A DNA stretch of 64,000 bases from assembly GCA_963789885.1 (NCBI GenBank), contig CAWBNB010000030.1:124001-188000 (forward strand), in the 5' to 3' direction. The stretch's first letter is position 1. Each line of letters starts with the position of its first letter. Below the pieces are notes generated by a model. It was not told where the DNA came from. It did no database searches and worked only from the letters and a program-made list of their open reading frames with translations. The stretch comes from DATEDA01 sp963789885 (GTDB lineage: Bacteria > Pseudomonadota > Gammaproteobacteria > Burkholderiales > SG8-39). A program made the translations under genes and the position numbers. Below are positions 16,858 to 23,949 of this stretch, piece by piece.

Positions 16858-16882
16858 GGCAGGCGCTGACGCGCTGCCCTAT
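16854..16882 (+). promoter_or_regulatory. Intercistronic hairpin after the binding-protein gene
   Basis: ATAGGGCAG and CTGCCCTAT form a 9-bp perfect stem around an 11-base loop, starting at the stop codon of the binding-protein gene. There is no T-tract, so it is more likely to shield the 3' end of the upstream message, giving excess binding protein over ATPase, than to terminate. Confidence 0.5.
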
Positions 16883-16956
16883 CTCGCCGCGTTGAAGCGG
16901 CGCAAGGAGCGCGCCGCTTAGCGCGGCGACCATTTTCGTTCGGTCGCCCGCGTCGA

Positions 16957-17700
16957 ATGGACGCCCCGCTCCTCGAGGTCATCGCGCTCCACAAGTCCTT
17001 CGGGACGCTGGAGGTGCTGAAGGGCATCGACCTCCAGGTCGCCCCGCGCGAGCTCGTCTTCGTCATCGGCCCGTCGGGGTCGGGAAAGTCGACGCTGCTC
17101 CGCTGCTGCAACCGGCTCGAGGAGCCGACGAGCGGATCGGTGCGGGTGGACGGCGCCGACATCTGCGCGCCGGACGTCGACCTGAACCGCGTGCGGCAGA
17201 AGATCGGCTTCGTCTTCCAGTCGTTCAATCTGTATCCGCACATGAACGCGCTCGGCAACGTCACGCTCGCGCTGCGGAAGGTGCAGGGGCTGAGCCGCGC
17301 CGACGCCGAAACGAAAGGGCGGGCTGCGCTTGCGCGCGTGGGGCTGGCCGAGAAGGCGCTCGCCTATCCGAACGAGCTCTCCGGCGGCCAGCAGCAGCGG
17401 GTCGCGATCGCGCGCGCGCTCGCGCTCGAGCCGAGCATCGTGCTCTTCGACGAGCCGACGAGCGCCCTCGACCCGGAGCTGGTCGGCGGGGTGCTCCAGG
17501 TGATGCGGGAGCTCCGCGAATCCGGGATGACGATGGTCGTCGTCAGCCACGAGCTTTCGTTCGCGCGCGCCGCGGCCGACCGTGTCGTCTTCATGGACCA
17601 CGGCCGGATCGTCGAGCAGGGGCCGCCCGACAAGATCTTCGCCGGGGCGGACAACGCGCGGGTGCGCGAGTTCGTCGCGACGATCTCGGGGCATCGTTGA
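16957..17700 (+). CDS. Polar amino acid-type ABC transporter ATP-binding protein
   Basis: A 247-residue ATPase with Walker A GPSGSGKST, Q-loop VFQSFNLYPHMN (typical of GlnQ/HisP), signature LSGGQQQR, Walker B VLFDEPTSALDPE and switch VVVSHE. All catalytic residues are present. It follows the binding-protein gene by 99 bp. With no permease next to it, it must assemble with permeases coded elsewhere, possibly the pair at 37216-38568. Confidence 0.95.
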   Translation: MDAPLLEVIALHKSFGTLEVLKGIDLQVAPRELVFVIGPSGSGKSTLLRCCNRLEEPTSGSVRVDGADICAPDVDLNRVRQKIGFVFQSFNLYPHMNALGNVTLALRKVQGLSRADAETKGRAALARVGLAEKALAYPNELSGGQQQRVAIARALALEPSIVLFDEPTSALDPELVGGVLQVMRELRESGMTMVVVSHELSFARAAADRVVFMDHGRIVEQGPPDKIFAGADNARVREFVATISGHR

Positions 17701-17829
17701 GCCGCACGGTCGCGATGTCGGATCACGGCGGGCCGGGCTACGCGAACGGCTTGCCCTTTCATCGCCCGGCGTTGCCGCGGGCCCTGGGGGCGCGGTACCT
17801 GAACCGGCGCCGAGCGCTTCGGGGTGAGG

Positions 17830-18585
17830 TCACCGCCAAGCCTCGATGATCTGATCCAGCCCCTTCCGGTAATCGGTGAACGCCGGCTTCCATCCGGGCA
17901 CCCGCGGCGAGAGCGGGCGCGACGGCATGGCGAGCGCGGCCTGCTGCATGTGCTCTTCCCGCACGATCAGCTTGATGACCGGCGTCGCGATCCGCGGGAC
18001 GTGCAGCGGGAAAGGGTTGCCGATGCGCCGCGCAAAGTCGTCCATGAACTGCATGAAAGGGACCGCCTTGCCGTCGGTCGCGTAGAGAGTCTTTCCCGCG
18101 TTGCGCGGCTTCGCGGCGGCGAGCAGGGCGCTCACAGCGTCGTACTGGTGCAGGTGATACTGCCGTGCCTTGGCTGGCCCCGCCCAGTACGGTCGGCTGA
18201 TTCGGAACGCTTTGCGGTACGCGCGGAGATCGCGGCTTTCGGGGCCGTACAGATAGCCGAGGCGCACCACGCACGCGGGGATCGGCCCGGAGAGGGCGAG
18301 TCTCTCGCAGTCAAGGATCGTCTCGGCGATCGAGCGCAACGGATCCTGCATCGGACGGCCGACGACGAACGCGAAGCTCGCGTGCACGAGCAGGCTGGCG
18401 TCGCTCCGCAGCGCGCGGCGGACGCCCGCCAGCGCGGTGCGCGAGAACCCCTTCCAGGCGTGCCCGTCGTGCAGCAGCGTGTTGGCGTTCTGCCCGGCGA
18501 TGTTGATGCGGACTTTCGCGGGGGCGCGCTGCGGCGAGAGCAGCCGGCCGAGCTCGGAGCGCTCGCCGGTAATCCAGATGCTCAT
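17830..18585 (-). CDS. NAD-dependent epimerase/dehydratase-like protein with a shortened N-terminus
   Basis: A 251-residue extended-SDR relative. It begins MSIWITGERSELGRLL, which echoes the 'vTGa.GfLGr.l' cofactor loop but lacks the glycine pattern, and ~40 residues normally between that loop and the next strand are missing. Later blocks (PACVVRLGYLYGPE, YHLHQYDAVSALLAA, GKTLYATDGKAVPFMQFMDDFA) are standard. Whether it binds NAD is doubtful. It could be a diverged enzyme, or one that lost part of its Rossmann fold. The DUF3750 gene lies 20 bp upstream. Confidence 0.65.
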   Translation of the reverse strand: MSIWITGERSELGRLLSPQRAPAKVRINIAGQNANTLLHDGHAWKGFSRTALAGVRRALRSDASLLVHASFAFVVGRPMQDPLRSIAETILDCERLALSGPIPACVVRLGYLYGPESRDLRAYRKAFRISRPYWAGPAKARQYHLHQYDAVSALLAAAKPRNAGKTLYATDGKAVPFMQFMDDFARRIGNPFPLHVPRIATPVIKLIVREEHMQQAALAMPSRPLSPRVPGWKPAFTDYRKGLDQIIEAWR

Positions 18586-18605
18586 CGCTCCGGGAATCGG
18601 ACGAT

Positions 18606-19349
18606 CTAGTGCGGCGACTGCTCCGTCCCGACGCGCCCGAGGCCCGGGAGGCGCAGCGCGGGTTGCGCGACGTCCACGCCGAGCGAAAGTCCGAGCACGT
18701 TGAACTCCATGCCTTCTTCGGGTGCGACGATCACGCCGAGCAGTCCGTAGAGCGAGAGCTGGACGCCCGACCCGCTCGGCGCATGGCCGATTGCCGAGGT
18801 GATCGGCACGTAGTCCTTGCCGATCGCGGTCGGCGGCAGGTCGAGCCGCAGGCCGGGGACGTTGCGGCCGATGTGGGCGATGAAAGTGTTGCTGTTCGGG
18901 CCGGGCCAGGTCCGGTATTCGTCGTGGTACGGATAGCTCTTTATGGCGGCCTCGATCTCGTCGATGAGCTTGTCGACGCCCTCGCCGCGACGGTCGACGA
19001 GGAGGTCGGGGCGGTTGCCGAACCATTCGGAGTCGGGGCCGGAGATGTTCTGGCGGACGTGCGGCGGGCCGCCCCAGAAGAGGACGTCGTAGCGGGTATA
19101 CGCCGGGGCGCCCTCGCGCTTGAAGATGATCCAGGCGTGGCTCCCGAATGCTCCGCGCCAGCCGAACGTGCGCGCGGAGTAAACCTGGACGACTGGTCCG
19201 CCGAACGTGGCCGGGTCGGGGGAGAGGCCGGTGGGCTCGCGCGTGGCGGTCTGCCAGGTGGCGGCGGTGGGCGTGTGCGTCGCGACGCTGATGGCGAGGG
19301 GGATGACGAAAAGGGCGACGACCAGGAGCATGGTGCGCTTGAGCTTCAT
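18606..19349 (-). CDS. DUF3750 family membrane-anchored protein
   Basis: A 247-residue protein with one N-terminal hydrophobic segment (TMLLVVALFVIPLAISVA) and a conserved periplasmic part: VQVYSARTFGWRGAFGSHAWIIFKREG, YDVLFWGGPP and NSNTFIAHIGRNVPGL, which I recognise as DUF3750. The GSHAW and SNTFIAH motifs suggest an enzyme-like or papain-type (NlpC-related) fold; this is speculative. The ATG at 19349 was chosen because it starts the signal anchor, although no good ribosome-binding site precedes it. It is probably co-transcribed with the epimerase-like gene. Confidence 0.7.
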   Translation of the reverse strand: MKLKRTMLLVVALFVIPLAISVATHTPTAATWQTATREPTGLSPDPATFGGPVVQVYSARTFGWRGAFGSHAWIIFKREGAPAYTRYDVLFWGGPPHVRQNISGPDSEWFGNRPDLLVDRRGEGVDKLIDEIEAAIKSYPYHDEYRTWPGPNSNTFIAHIGRNVPGLRLDLPPTAIGKDYVPITSAIGHAPSGSGVQLSLYGLLGVIVAPEEGMEFNVLGLSLGVDVAQPALRLPGLGRVGTEQSPH

Positions 19350-19409
19350 CGGGTTGGAGGGAGCGTCCGGGGAGGAAGATACCCCGATCGTATGCTCCCG
19401 CCGCGGCAC

Positions 19410-20375
19410 TTACCCCGCGCGGCGGCCTGCGGTCACCTGCTCCGCGATGAAGGCCTTGACCATCTCGTGCGCGCGGTCGGTCTGCGGGCCGGGCTTCGCG
19501 ACCCATTCGTGCTCGCAGCCTTCGAACACCTGGAGGCGGCAGTCGCCGCCTGCCGCCTTGTAGGTCGCCGCGAACTTCTCCTGCAGCGCGGGCAGGACGT
19601 TGTCGTCGAGCGCGCCTTGCATGATCAGGATCGGCGGCAGCGTCACCCGCTCGCGTCGCTCGAGGATGAGCTGCGGGTTGGCCTCGAAGATCGTCTCCCA
19701 CGGATTGAAGTAGGTCCTGCTGTTCTTCATCATGCCCTCGCGCTTCATCCGCTCCGCCTGCTGGTAGCGCGCGTAGGGGTCGCTGATCGGCGAGCGGGTC
19801 GCGATGTAGGCGATCGTCGCATCGACGTTCGGCGCGGCGGGCAGGGGGATCGCGCCGTAGCGCGCGTCGCGCGGGCGCATGCCGACCAGCTCGGCGATAT
19901 GGCCGCCGGTGGAGCTGCCGAGCACGCCGATCGTCGCCGGGTCGCCGTTCCAGGTCGCCGCGCGAGCCTTGAGCCAGCGCACGCCGTAGTTCGCGTCCTG
20001 GACCGAAGCGGGGTAGGGCGCCTCGGGCGCGAGCGTCATGTCGATCGCTACCACGAGCACGCCGCTCGCCGCGATGGCGAGATCCATCGGCTGGTTGGCG
20101 AAGCGGTCCTTGTTGTTCCAGGCGCCGCCGTGCAGGTCGAGGAGCGTCGGGAACGGTCCCGCGCCCTGCGGCTGGTAGATGCGGGCGAGCAGCTGACGGC
20201 CGGCGGCCGTGCGCCGGAACTCGGTCTCGGAAATCTTGACGCCGAACTTGGCGGCAGGGTCGTAGGACATCGGCTTCGCGTTGGCGGTTGCAAGGCTGCC
20301 TACGGCGGGTACGGCGATGCTCATTGCTGCGACCTTCTTCAGGAAAGACCTGCGGCCGGCGGGGTGATCATCCAT
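19410..20375 (-). CDS. Tat-exported alpha/beta hydrolase (BD-FAE/esterase type)
   Basis: A 321-residue protein with a twin-arginine signal (AGRRSFLKKVAAM, then a mild hydrophobic core ending ATANA). The hydrolase core has the oxyanion motif LHGGAWNNKD near residue 82, the nucleophile elbow GSSTGG (Ser155), Asp in MQGALDDNV and His in FEGCEHEW. This matches the carboxylesterase / feruloyl-esterase-like (BD-FAE) group. It is probably a periplasmic ester hydrolase; the substrate is unknown. Confidence 0.85.
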   Translation of the reverse strand: MDDHPAGRRSFLKKVAAMSIAVPAVGSLATANAKPMSYDPAAKFGVKISETEFRRTAAGRQLLARIYQPQGAGPFPTLLDLHGGAWNNKDRFANQPMDLAIAASGVLVVAIDMTLAPEAPYPASVQDANYGVRWLKARAATWNGDPATIGVLGSSTGGHIAELVGMRPRDARYGAIPLPAAPNVDATIAYIATRSPISDPYARYQQAERMKREGMMKNSRTYFNPWETIFEANPQLILERRERVTLPPILIMQGALDDNVLPALQEKFAATYKAAGGDCRLQVFEGCEHEWVAKPGPQTDRAHEMVKAFIAEQVTAGRRAG

Positions 20376-20728
20376 GCGGACCTCCTCGGGAGCACGCCGA
20401 ATTTACGCCGAAACGGAAGACTTCGGGGTCGGTCGGCCTCGCCGTCCGAACGGCGCCCTGAGGCAGGGGGTTGAGGTTCGATGGCGACGAGGCGCCGCCC
20501 TTCCGCGATACCGAGCGGCCGCTTCCGGCCCACAACCAGCCGCATGAGTCCGTTTCCTAAGTTGCTCCGAAGCGGACGTTCGTTGCAGATGCAATTACCG
20601 GAGTCGACGAGAGGGCGCCGGATCGTCGAGCGGGCTCAGCACGCCCGTTCCCCCCGTCTCAAGCTCAATCCGAAAAGGGTGGTGCCGACGCTGGTGCACG
20701 GGCTTGAGCCCGCGGCGCCTCGCGTCCT
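20376..20728. other. 353-bp gap without an intact gene
   Basis: The left edge is the leader of the hydrolase gene (GGAGG before its ATG). The remainder has no convincing start or codon pattern, except for a glutathione S-transferase-like fragment at 20631-20711 (separate entry). No terminator with a T-tract is visible. Confidence 0.5.
20631..20711 (+). pseudogene. Possible remnant of a glutathione S-transferase gene
   Basis: One plus-strand frame reads RAQHARSPRLKLNPKRVVPTLVHG, close to the GST N-terminal pattern 'EQHSPEFL.LNPKGVVPTLVHDG' that ends the thioredoxin-like domain. Nothing GST-like precedes or follows, so only about 27 codons remain. A chance match is possible, since the stretch is short. 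Confidence 0.35.
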
Positions 20729-21829
20729 CTACCCCACGCTGACCAAAGTTTCGACGTTCTGCGCTTCGCTGCGCTTCGCGCGGTTTCTTGCCAGACGCTC
20801 GTCCACGAGCGTGACGATCTCGTCCAGCGTGCCGGATTGCAGTCCGCGTTGGCGGGCGATCCGCCGTACCAGGCTGTCGACCCGCTCGATCCGCTCCGCG
20901 CCGCCGAAGAGCGCGCGCGCCGCGGAGGAGGGTTTACCCAGGCTCTCGGCGGCCTTAGCGTACTTCTCGAAAGGAACGAGGTCGGCCGATTCGGCGCCGA
21001 GCCCGGTGCACAGTCTGGACACCCACTCGTAGGTTCTGCGCGACTCGTCGACGTTCCCGTGCACCGCGTCCCTAATGGGAATCATGTCGTTCGGCCGGAT
21101 GCAGCGGTAGTTGCCGGTGATCAGCATCGGCCATTTCGCGAGCGGCACGAAAACGGAGTCGTGCAGCTTGAGCTTCACGGGAATTTCGACCGCATCGCCG
21201 CCTAGCGGAAGGCGGGCCTGTTCGATGTCGGCCTCAAGCTTCCGAAGGAGCGCCGTCGGGTCCTCGAGGTCGAACCGTGCCGCCTTGAAATTCGTCGGCA
21301 GACCCACTTGCAGGACGTTCTTCGGGTCCCCCGCCGGGCGGAACGCCTGCGGATCGGGACTCGCCAGCGTCATCAGGCTGGGTTCGAAGCCTTCCCAGAC
21401 CCCGGGATCCGCATAGCAGGCTTCCAGAAGTCCCGTCGACAGCCCGGGAATGCGCTTGAGATAGGGCAGCGGTGGCATGTTCATGATCGCAAGGCACGGC
21501 TTGCGCGCCTGGGCGATGCGTCCCATCAGATCCCGGACGCCTGGTGAGCCGTACTGGGCCTCTTGCATGCCGAGCACGACCAGGTCGTACACGCGGGGAT
21601 CGACCTCTTCGGGGGGGCTCGCCGAAAGCACGCCCGGAAGGGTCTTCGAGTCGATTTCGAGCAGCGACTCTCGGCCGCGCACGGGGAAGCGCACCCGGGT
21701 CCCTTCCCGCCTGATCAGCTCCGCGGTGGGCCCGGTGCAGACCAGCGAGACCCGGTGCCCGGCCATCAGCAGCTTGGTGCCGAACAAAGAGCCGTAAGCG
21801 GCCCCGAGAACGAGAACGTTGTATTTCAC
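20729..21829 (-). CDS. Ketopantoate reductase (ApbA/PanE)-like dehydrogenase, paralogue 1
   Basis: A 366-residue NAD(P)-binding protein. The N-terminus VKYNVLVLGAAYGSLFGTKLLMAGH is a PanE-type Rossmann fold with GAAYGS replacing GaGaiG. Distinct blocks follow: LGMQEAQYGSPGVR, AIMNMPPLPYLKRIPGL, SPDPQAFRPAG, LPTNFKAARF, FVPLAKWPMLITGNYRC. It is longer than PanE (~300), so ketopantoate is probably not the substrate. The GTG start at 21829 has a GGAGGG site. A paralogue lies at 34189-35259. It is divergent from the DUF3612 regulator, which probably controls it. Confidence 0.8.
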   Translation of the reverse strand: MKYNVLVLGAAYGSLFGTKLLMAGHRVSLVCTGPTAELIRREGTRVRFPVRGRESLLEIDSKTLPGVLSASPPEEVDPRVYDLVVLGMQEAQYGSPGVRDLMGRIAQARKPCLAIMNMPPLPYLKRIPGLSTGLLEACYADPGVWEGFEPSLMTLASPDPQAFRPAGDPKNVLQVGLPTNFKAARFDLEDPTALLRKLEADIEQARLPLGGDAVEIPVKLKLHDSVFVPLAKWPMLITGNYRCIRPNDMIPIRDAVHGNVDESRRTYEWVSRLCTGLGAESADLVPFEKYAKAAESLGKPSSAARALFGGAERIERVDSLVRRIARQRGLQSGTLDEIVTLVDERLARNRAKRSEAQNVETLVSVG

Positions 21830-21900
21830 CCGAGCCCTCCGTCCACTGCGCGTCCAATGATCGCGTGTCGCTGCAAGGATAGGCCCAGAAACAGACAAAT

Positions 21901-21935
21901 TTGACTTTGGAAATTTCACAGTGTTAATTTCACAC
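21901..21935. promoter_or_regulatory. Regulator promoter with direct-repeat operator candidate
   Basis: TTGACT (21901-21906) and GTTAAT (21923-21928, spacer 16) form a promoter-like pair reading towards the DUF3612 regulator. The sequence AATTTCACA occurs twice (starting 21912 and 21926) in the same orientation, about one and a third helical turns apart, overlapping the core promoter. That is the position expected for an autoregulatory operator shared with the divergent dehydrogenase gene. Confidence 0.5.
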
Positions 21936-21940
21936 CCGCG

Positions 21941-23503
21941 ATGTCCCAGCACACCTACAAGACCCATTTCCTCGGCACCAAGCTGCGTGCCCTACGCAAG
22001 CGCAACGGGCTGACCCTGGAAGAGCTGTCAGCGCGCTGCATACAGCTGGATTCGCACCGTGCCCCGTCGGTCTCCTACCTGAGCATGATCGAGAGCGGCA
22101 AGCGGGTTCCTTCGGAAGACGTGCTCGCGCTGCTGTCGGCGGTGTTCCAACGCGAGCCGCGCTGGTTTCTCGACGGCAATCCCGAACGGGAGGCTGCGTT
22201 CAGCCAGCGCTCCGGCGGCGCCGCCGGCGTGCCGCTCGAGCCCGCGTTTCTGTTTTCCAAGGAGCTGTTGCAGGCGGCGATTCCCGAGCTCCTGGCGCAG
22301 ACCGGCACCACCGGGCGGCAGTTCGCGCATCTGCTGATCCGCTCGCATCAGGAGATGTCGCGCAACGATTTTCCAGATCTCGAGCGATCGGCGGAGAGCG
22401 TCGGAAACCGCAGATTCCCGCTCGGCGCCGACGAGCTGATGCGTCTCTGCCGGCACCACGGACTCGTCCTGCGCTGGTTCGACCGCAAGCCGGTGCTCGC
22501 GCGGGACAAGGACCGCGAGCTGCGGAGCGTGGTGCGCTCGTTCTTCGAGTCGCCGCGCACCGTCTACTTGAATCGCGAACTGCAGGACGACCCGGCGCGT
22601 CTCAAGTTCGACCTCGCCACGCACCTCGGCCACAAGGCCCTGCACGAGGGCGACGGCCTCAAGTCCGCGCATGCCACCGGCGGGGAAATGGGCGGCAGTC
22701 CGGAAGGCGGCGCGGGTATCGCGGCCGGCATGAGCGCGCAGGACGTCCTTCACGCCTGGCGCGATTTCGAGTGCAGCTTCTTTGCCGGCGCGCTCCTTTG
22801 CCCTAAGGTTCCGTTCCGGCGCTTCCTCATGCGCGAGTCCTACCGCGTCGAGGCCGGGGAAAAAATCGAGCTCACTCCGGCGGTGGTGATGCGGCGCATG
22901 ACCAAGGTCGCGCCGTATCCCTACTGGCATTTCTTCGATGCCTATCCGCCCGGACACTTGCGCGCGGTCTATCGCGGCAACGGCATCCCGCTGCCCTGGG
23001 GCAACATGGCGCAAGTCACCGACCCCTGTCCGAACTGGGCGGTCTTCCGAATGCTCGACGGGAATCGCGGTGCCGACCGCGGCTCGCAGATTTCAGTGCT
23101 GCGCGATGGGGATCAGTCGCTGCTGTATTGCTGCCACTCGCGGCGCGCCAGCGACATGGCCGGCAATCCTCATGTGTTGTCGGTGGGGATCGATCTCGCG
23201 CCTGCGCTGCGCTCGCATAGCGTCGATTCGGACGATATCGTCGCAAGCATCACCGAGGAATGCCTGCGCCACCGCGGCGAAGCGAGAATTCCCAAAGCCG
23301 CGGCGGAGGCGATCCGGGGCGCGGCGCGGGTGCTGAACATCGCATGGGTCGAGGATGCCTTGTCGGGCCCCGCGCGCATCATCTGTCCGCGCAGTACGTA
23401 CTGTCCCCGGACGGAACGTTGCGACGGCGCCGGCGCCTCGCGCGCTCGTGAAATCATCGATGTGCGCGAGGAGATCATCAGCAAGGCGAGGCGCGGACAT
23501 TGA
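21941..23503 (+). CDS. XRE-type HTH transcriptional regulator with DUF3612 domain
   Basis: A 520-residue regulator. An N-terminal XRE helix-turn-helix (FLGTKLRALRKRNGLTLEELSARC then SVSYLSMIESGKRVPS, residues ~9-57) is followed by a long domain with LEPAFLFSKELLQAAIPELL, GRQFAHLLIRSHQE, FECSFFAGALLCPKVPFR, YPYWHFFDAYPPGHLRAVYRGNGIPLPWGN, and a Cys-rich tail (IICPRSTYCPRTERC). I recall these blocks from DUF3612 proteins of Vibrio and Pseudomonas. Related HTH regulators sense acyl-CoA or short-chain metabolites. It is divergent from the PanE-like gene and probably regulates it and itself. Confidence 0.85.
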   Translation: MSQHTYKTHFLGTKLRALRKRNGLTLEELSARCIQLDSHRAPSVSYLSMIESGKRVPSEDVLALLSAVFQREPRWFLDGNPEREAAFSQRSGGAAGVPLEPAFLFSKELLQAAIPELLAQTGTTGRQFAHLLIRSHQEMSRNDFPDLERSAESVGNRRFPLGADELMRLCRHHGLVLRWFDRKPVLARDKDRELRSVVRSFFESPRTVYLNRELQDDPARLKFDLATHLGHKALHEGDGLKSAHATGGEMGGSPEGGAGIAAGMSAQDVLHAWRDFECSFFAGALLCPKVPFRRFLMRESYRVEAGEKIELTPAVVMRRMTKVAPYPYWHFFDAYPPGHLRAVYRGNGIPLPWGNMAQVTDPCPNWAVFRMLDGNRGADRGSQISVLRDGDQSLLYCCHSRRASDMAGNPHVLSVGIDLAPALRSHSVDSDDIVASITEECLRHRGEARIPKAAAEAIRGAARVLNIAWVEDALSGPARIICPRSTYCPRTERCDGAGASRAREIIDVREEIISKARRGH

Positions 23504-23509
23504 GCTCGC

Positions 23510-23749
23510 GCGATCGAGCCGCGCGTCGTAGGTCACAATCACTTCTGGAACTTCGAGGCCGCAGTGCGCGGGATCGGCGTAGTGCGATGCCTGGATCCGA
23601 CCGCTCTGCCTCTTTTCGAGCAGGGCCTGCTTCAGCCCGTGCTCGAGGACTGGGATGCGCTCGAGGCACCGCGTATCTACGTGATGTACCGCCGCGGTGG
23701 ATCTCGCCAGGACCGCCATCATTTTCGCCATCGTTGGTACTCCTTTTGA
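23510..23749 (+). pseudogene. Remnant of a LysR-type regulator (C-terminal effector domain)
   Basis: The plus-strand frame gives NFEAAVRGIGVVRCLDP, FEQGLLQPVLEDWDALEAPRIYVMYRR, matching the last ~70 residues of LysR effector domains. After MYRR the similarity stops, and an unrelated tail runs to TGA. There is no DNA-binding domain. On the opposite strand the right end has AAAAGGAG before an ATG at about 23730, so a fragment of a second, minus-strand gene may have been joined here; that reading is unresolved. Confidence 0.5.
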
Positions 23750-23792
23750 CTGTCGCTGCAACGCCAAAGACAAACGTCAAATACATCATAGT

Positions 23793-23806
23793 CGTGGTAT
23801 TCCACG
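23793..23806. promoter_or_regulatory. Inverted repeat CGTGG-TATT-CCACG, operator candidate
   Basis: A perfect 5-bp inverted repeat around a TATT centre in an AT-rich patch beside promoter-like sequences (TATGAT and TTGACG on the minus strand). The size resembles GntR-family operators. The gene it once controlled is not intact here. Confidence 0.35.
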
Positions 23807-23949
23807 CCGCTGGCGACTTCCAAAATAATGTCGATTTCGGAGCAGATGAACGGAATAGTGAAAGACCGGGCGCGGTCCAGTCGACCGACAAACGCCTGTG
23901 CCGCCGAACGACCGCTTCGGAGAAGAGCGAAGGACCACTTTGGGGGTCG

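Larger units (their letters stand above)
23504..23949. other. Gene-poor stretch between the regulator and the MFS gene
   Basis: It contains the LysR remnant (23510-23749), an AT-richer segment (23750-23830) with a perfect inverted repeat, and a tail of about 120 bp in which I see no coding or structural signal. No intact gene is supported. It looks like a scar of gene loss or rearrangement. Confidence 0.5.

Noticed and set aside
23093..23773. Minus-strand frame with AAAAGGAG and MAKMMAVLARST start
   Set aside because: The start signal is good, but the translation soon overlaps the LysR remnant and the end of the DUF3612 gene, with no recognisable domain. At most a 5' fragment; kept only as a note in the remnant entry.
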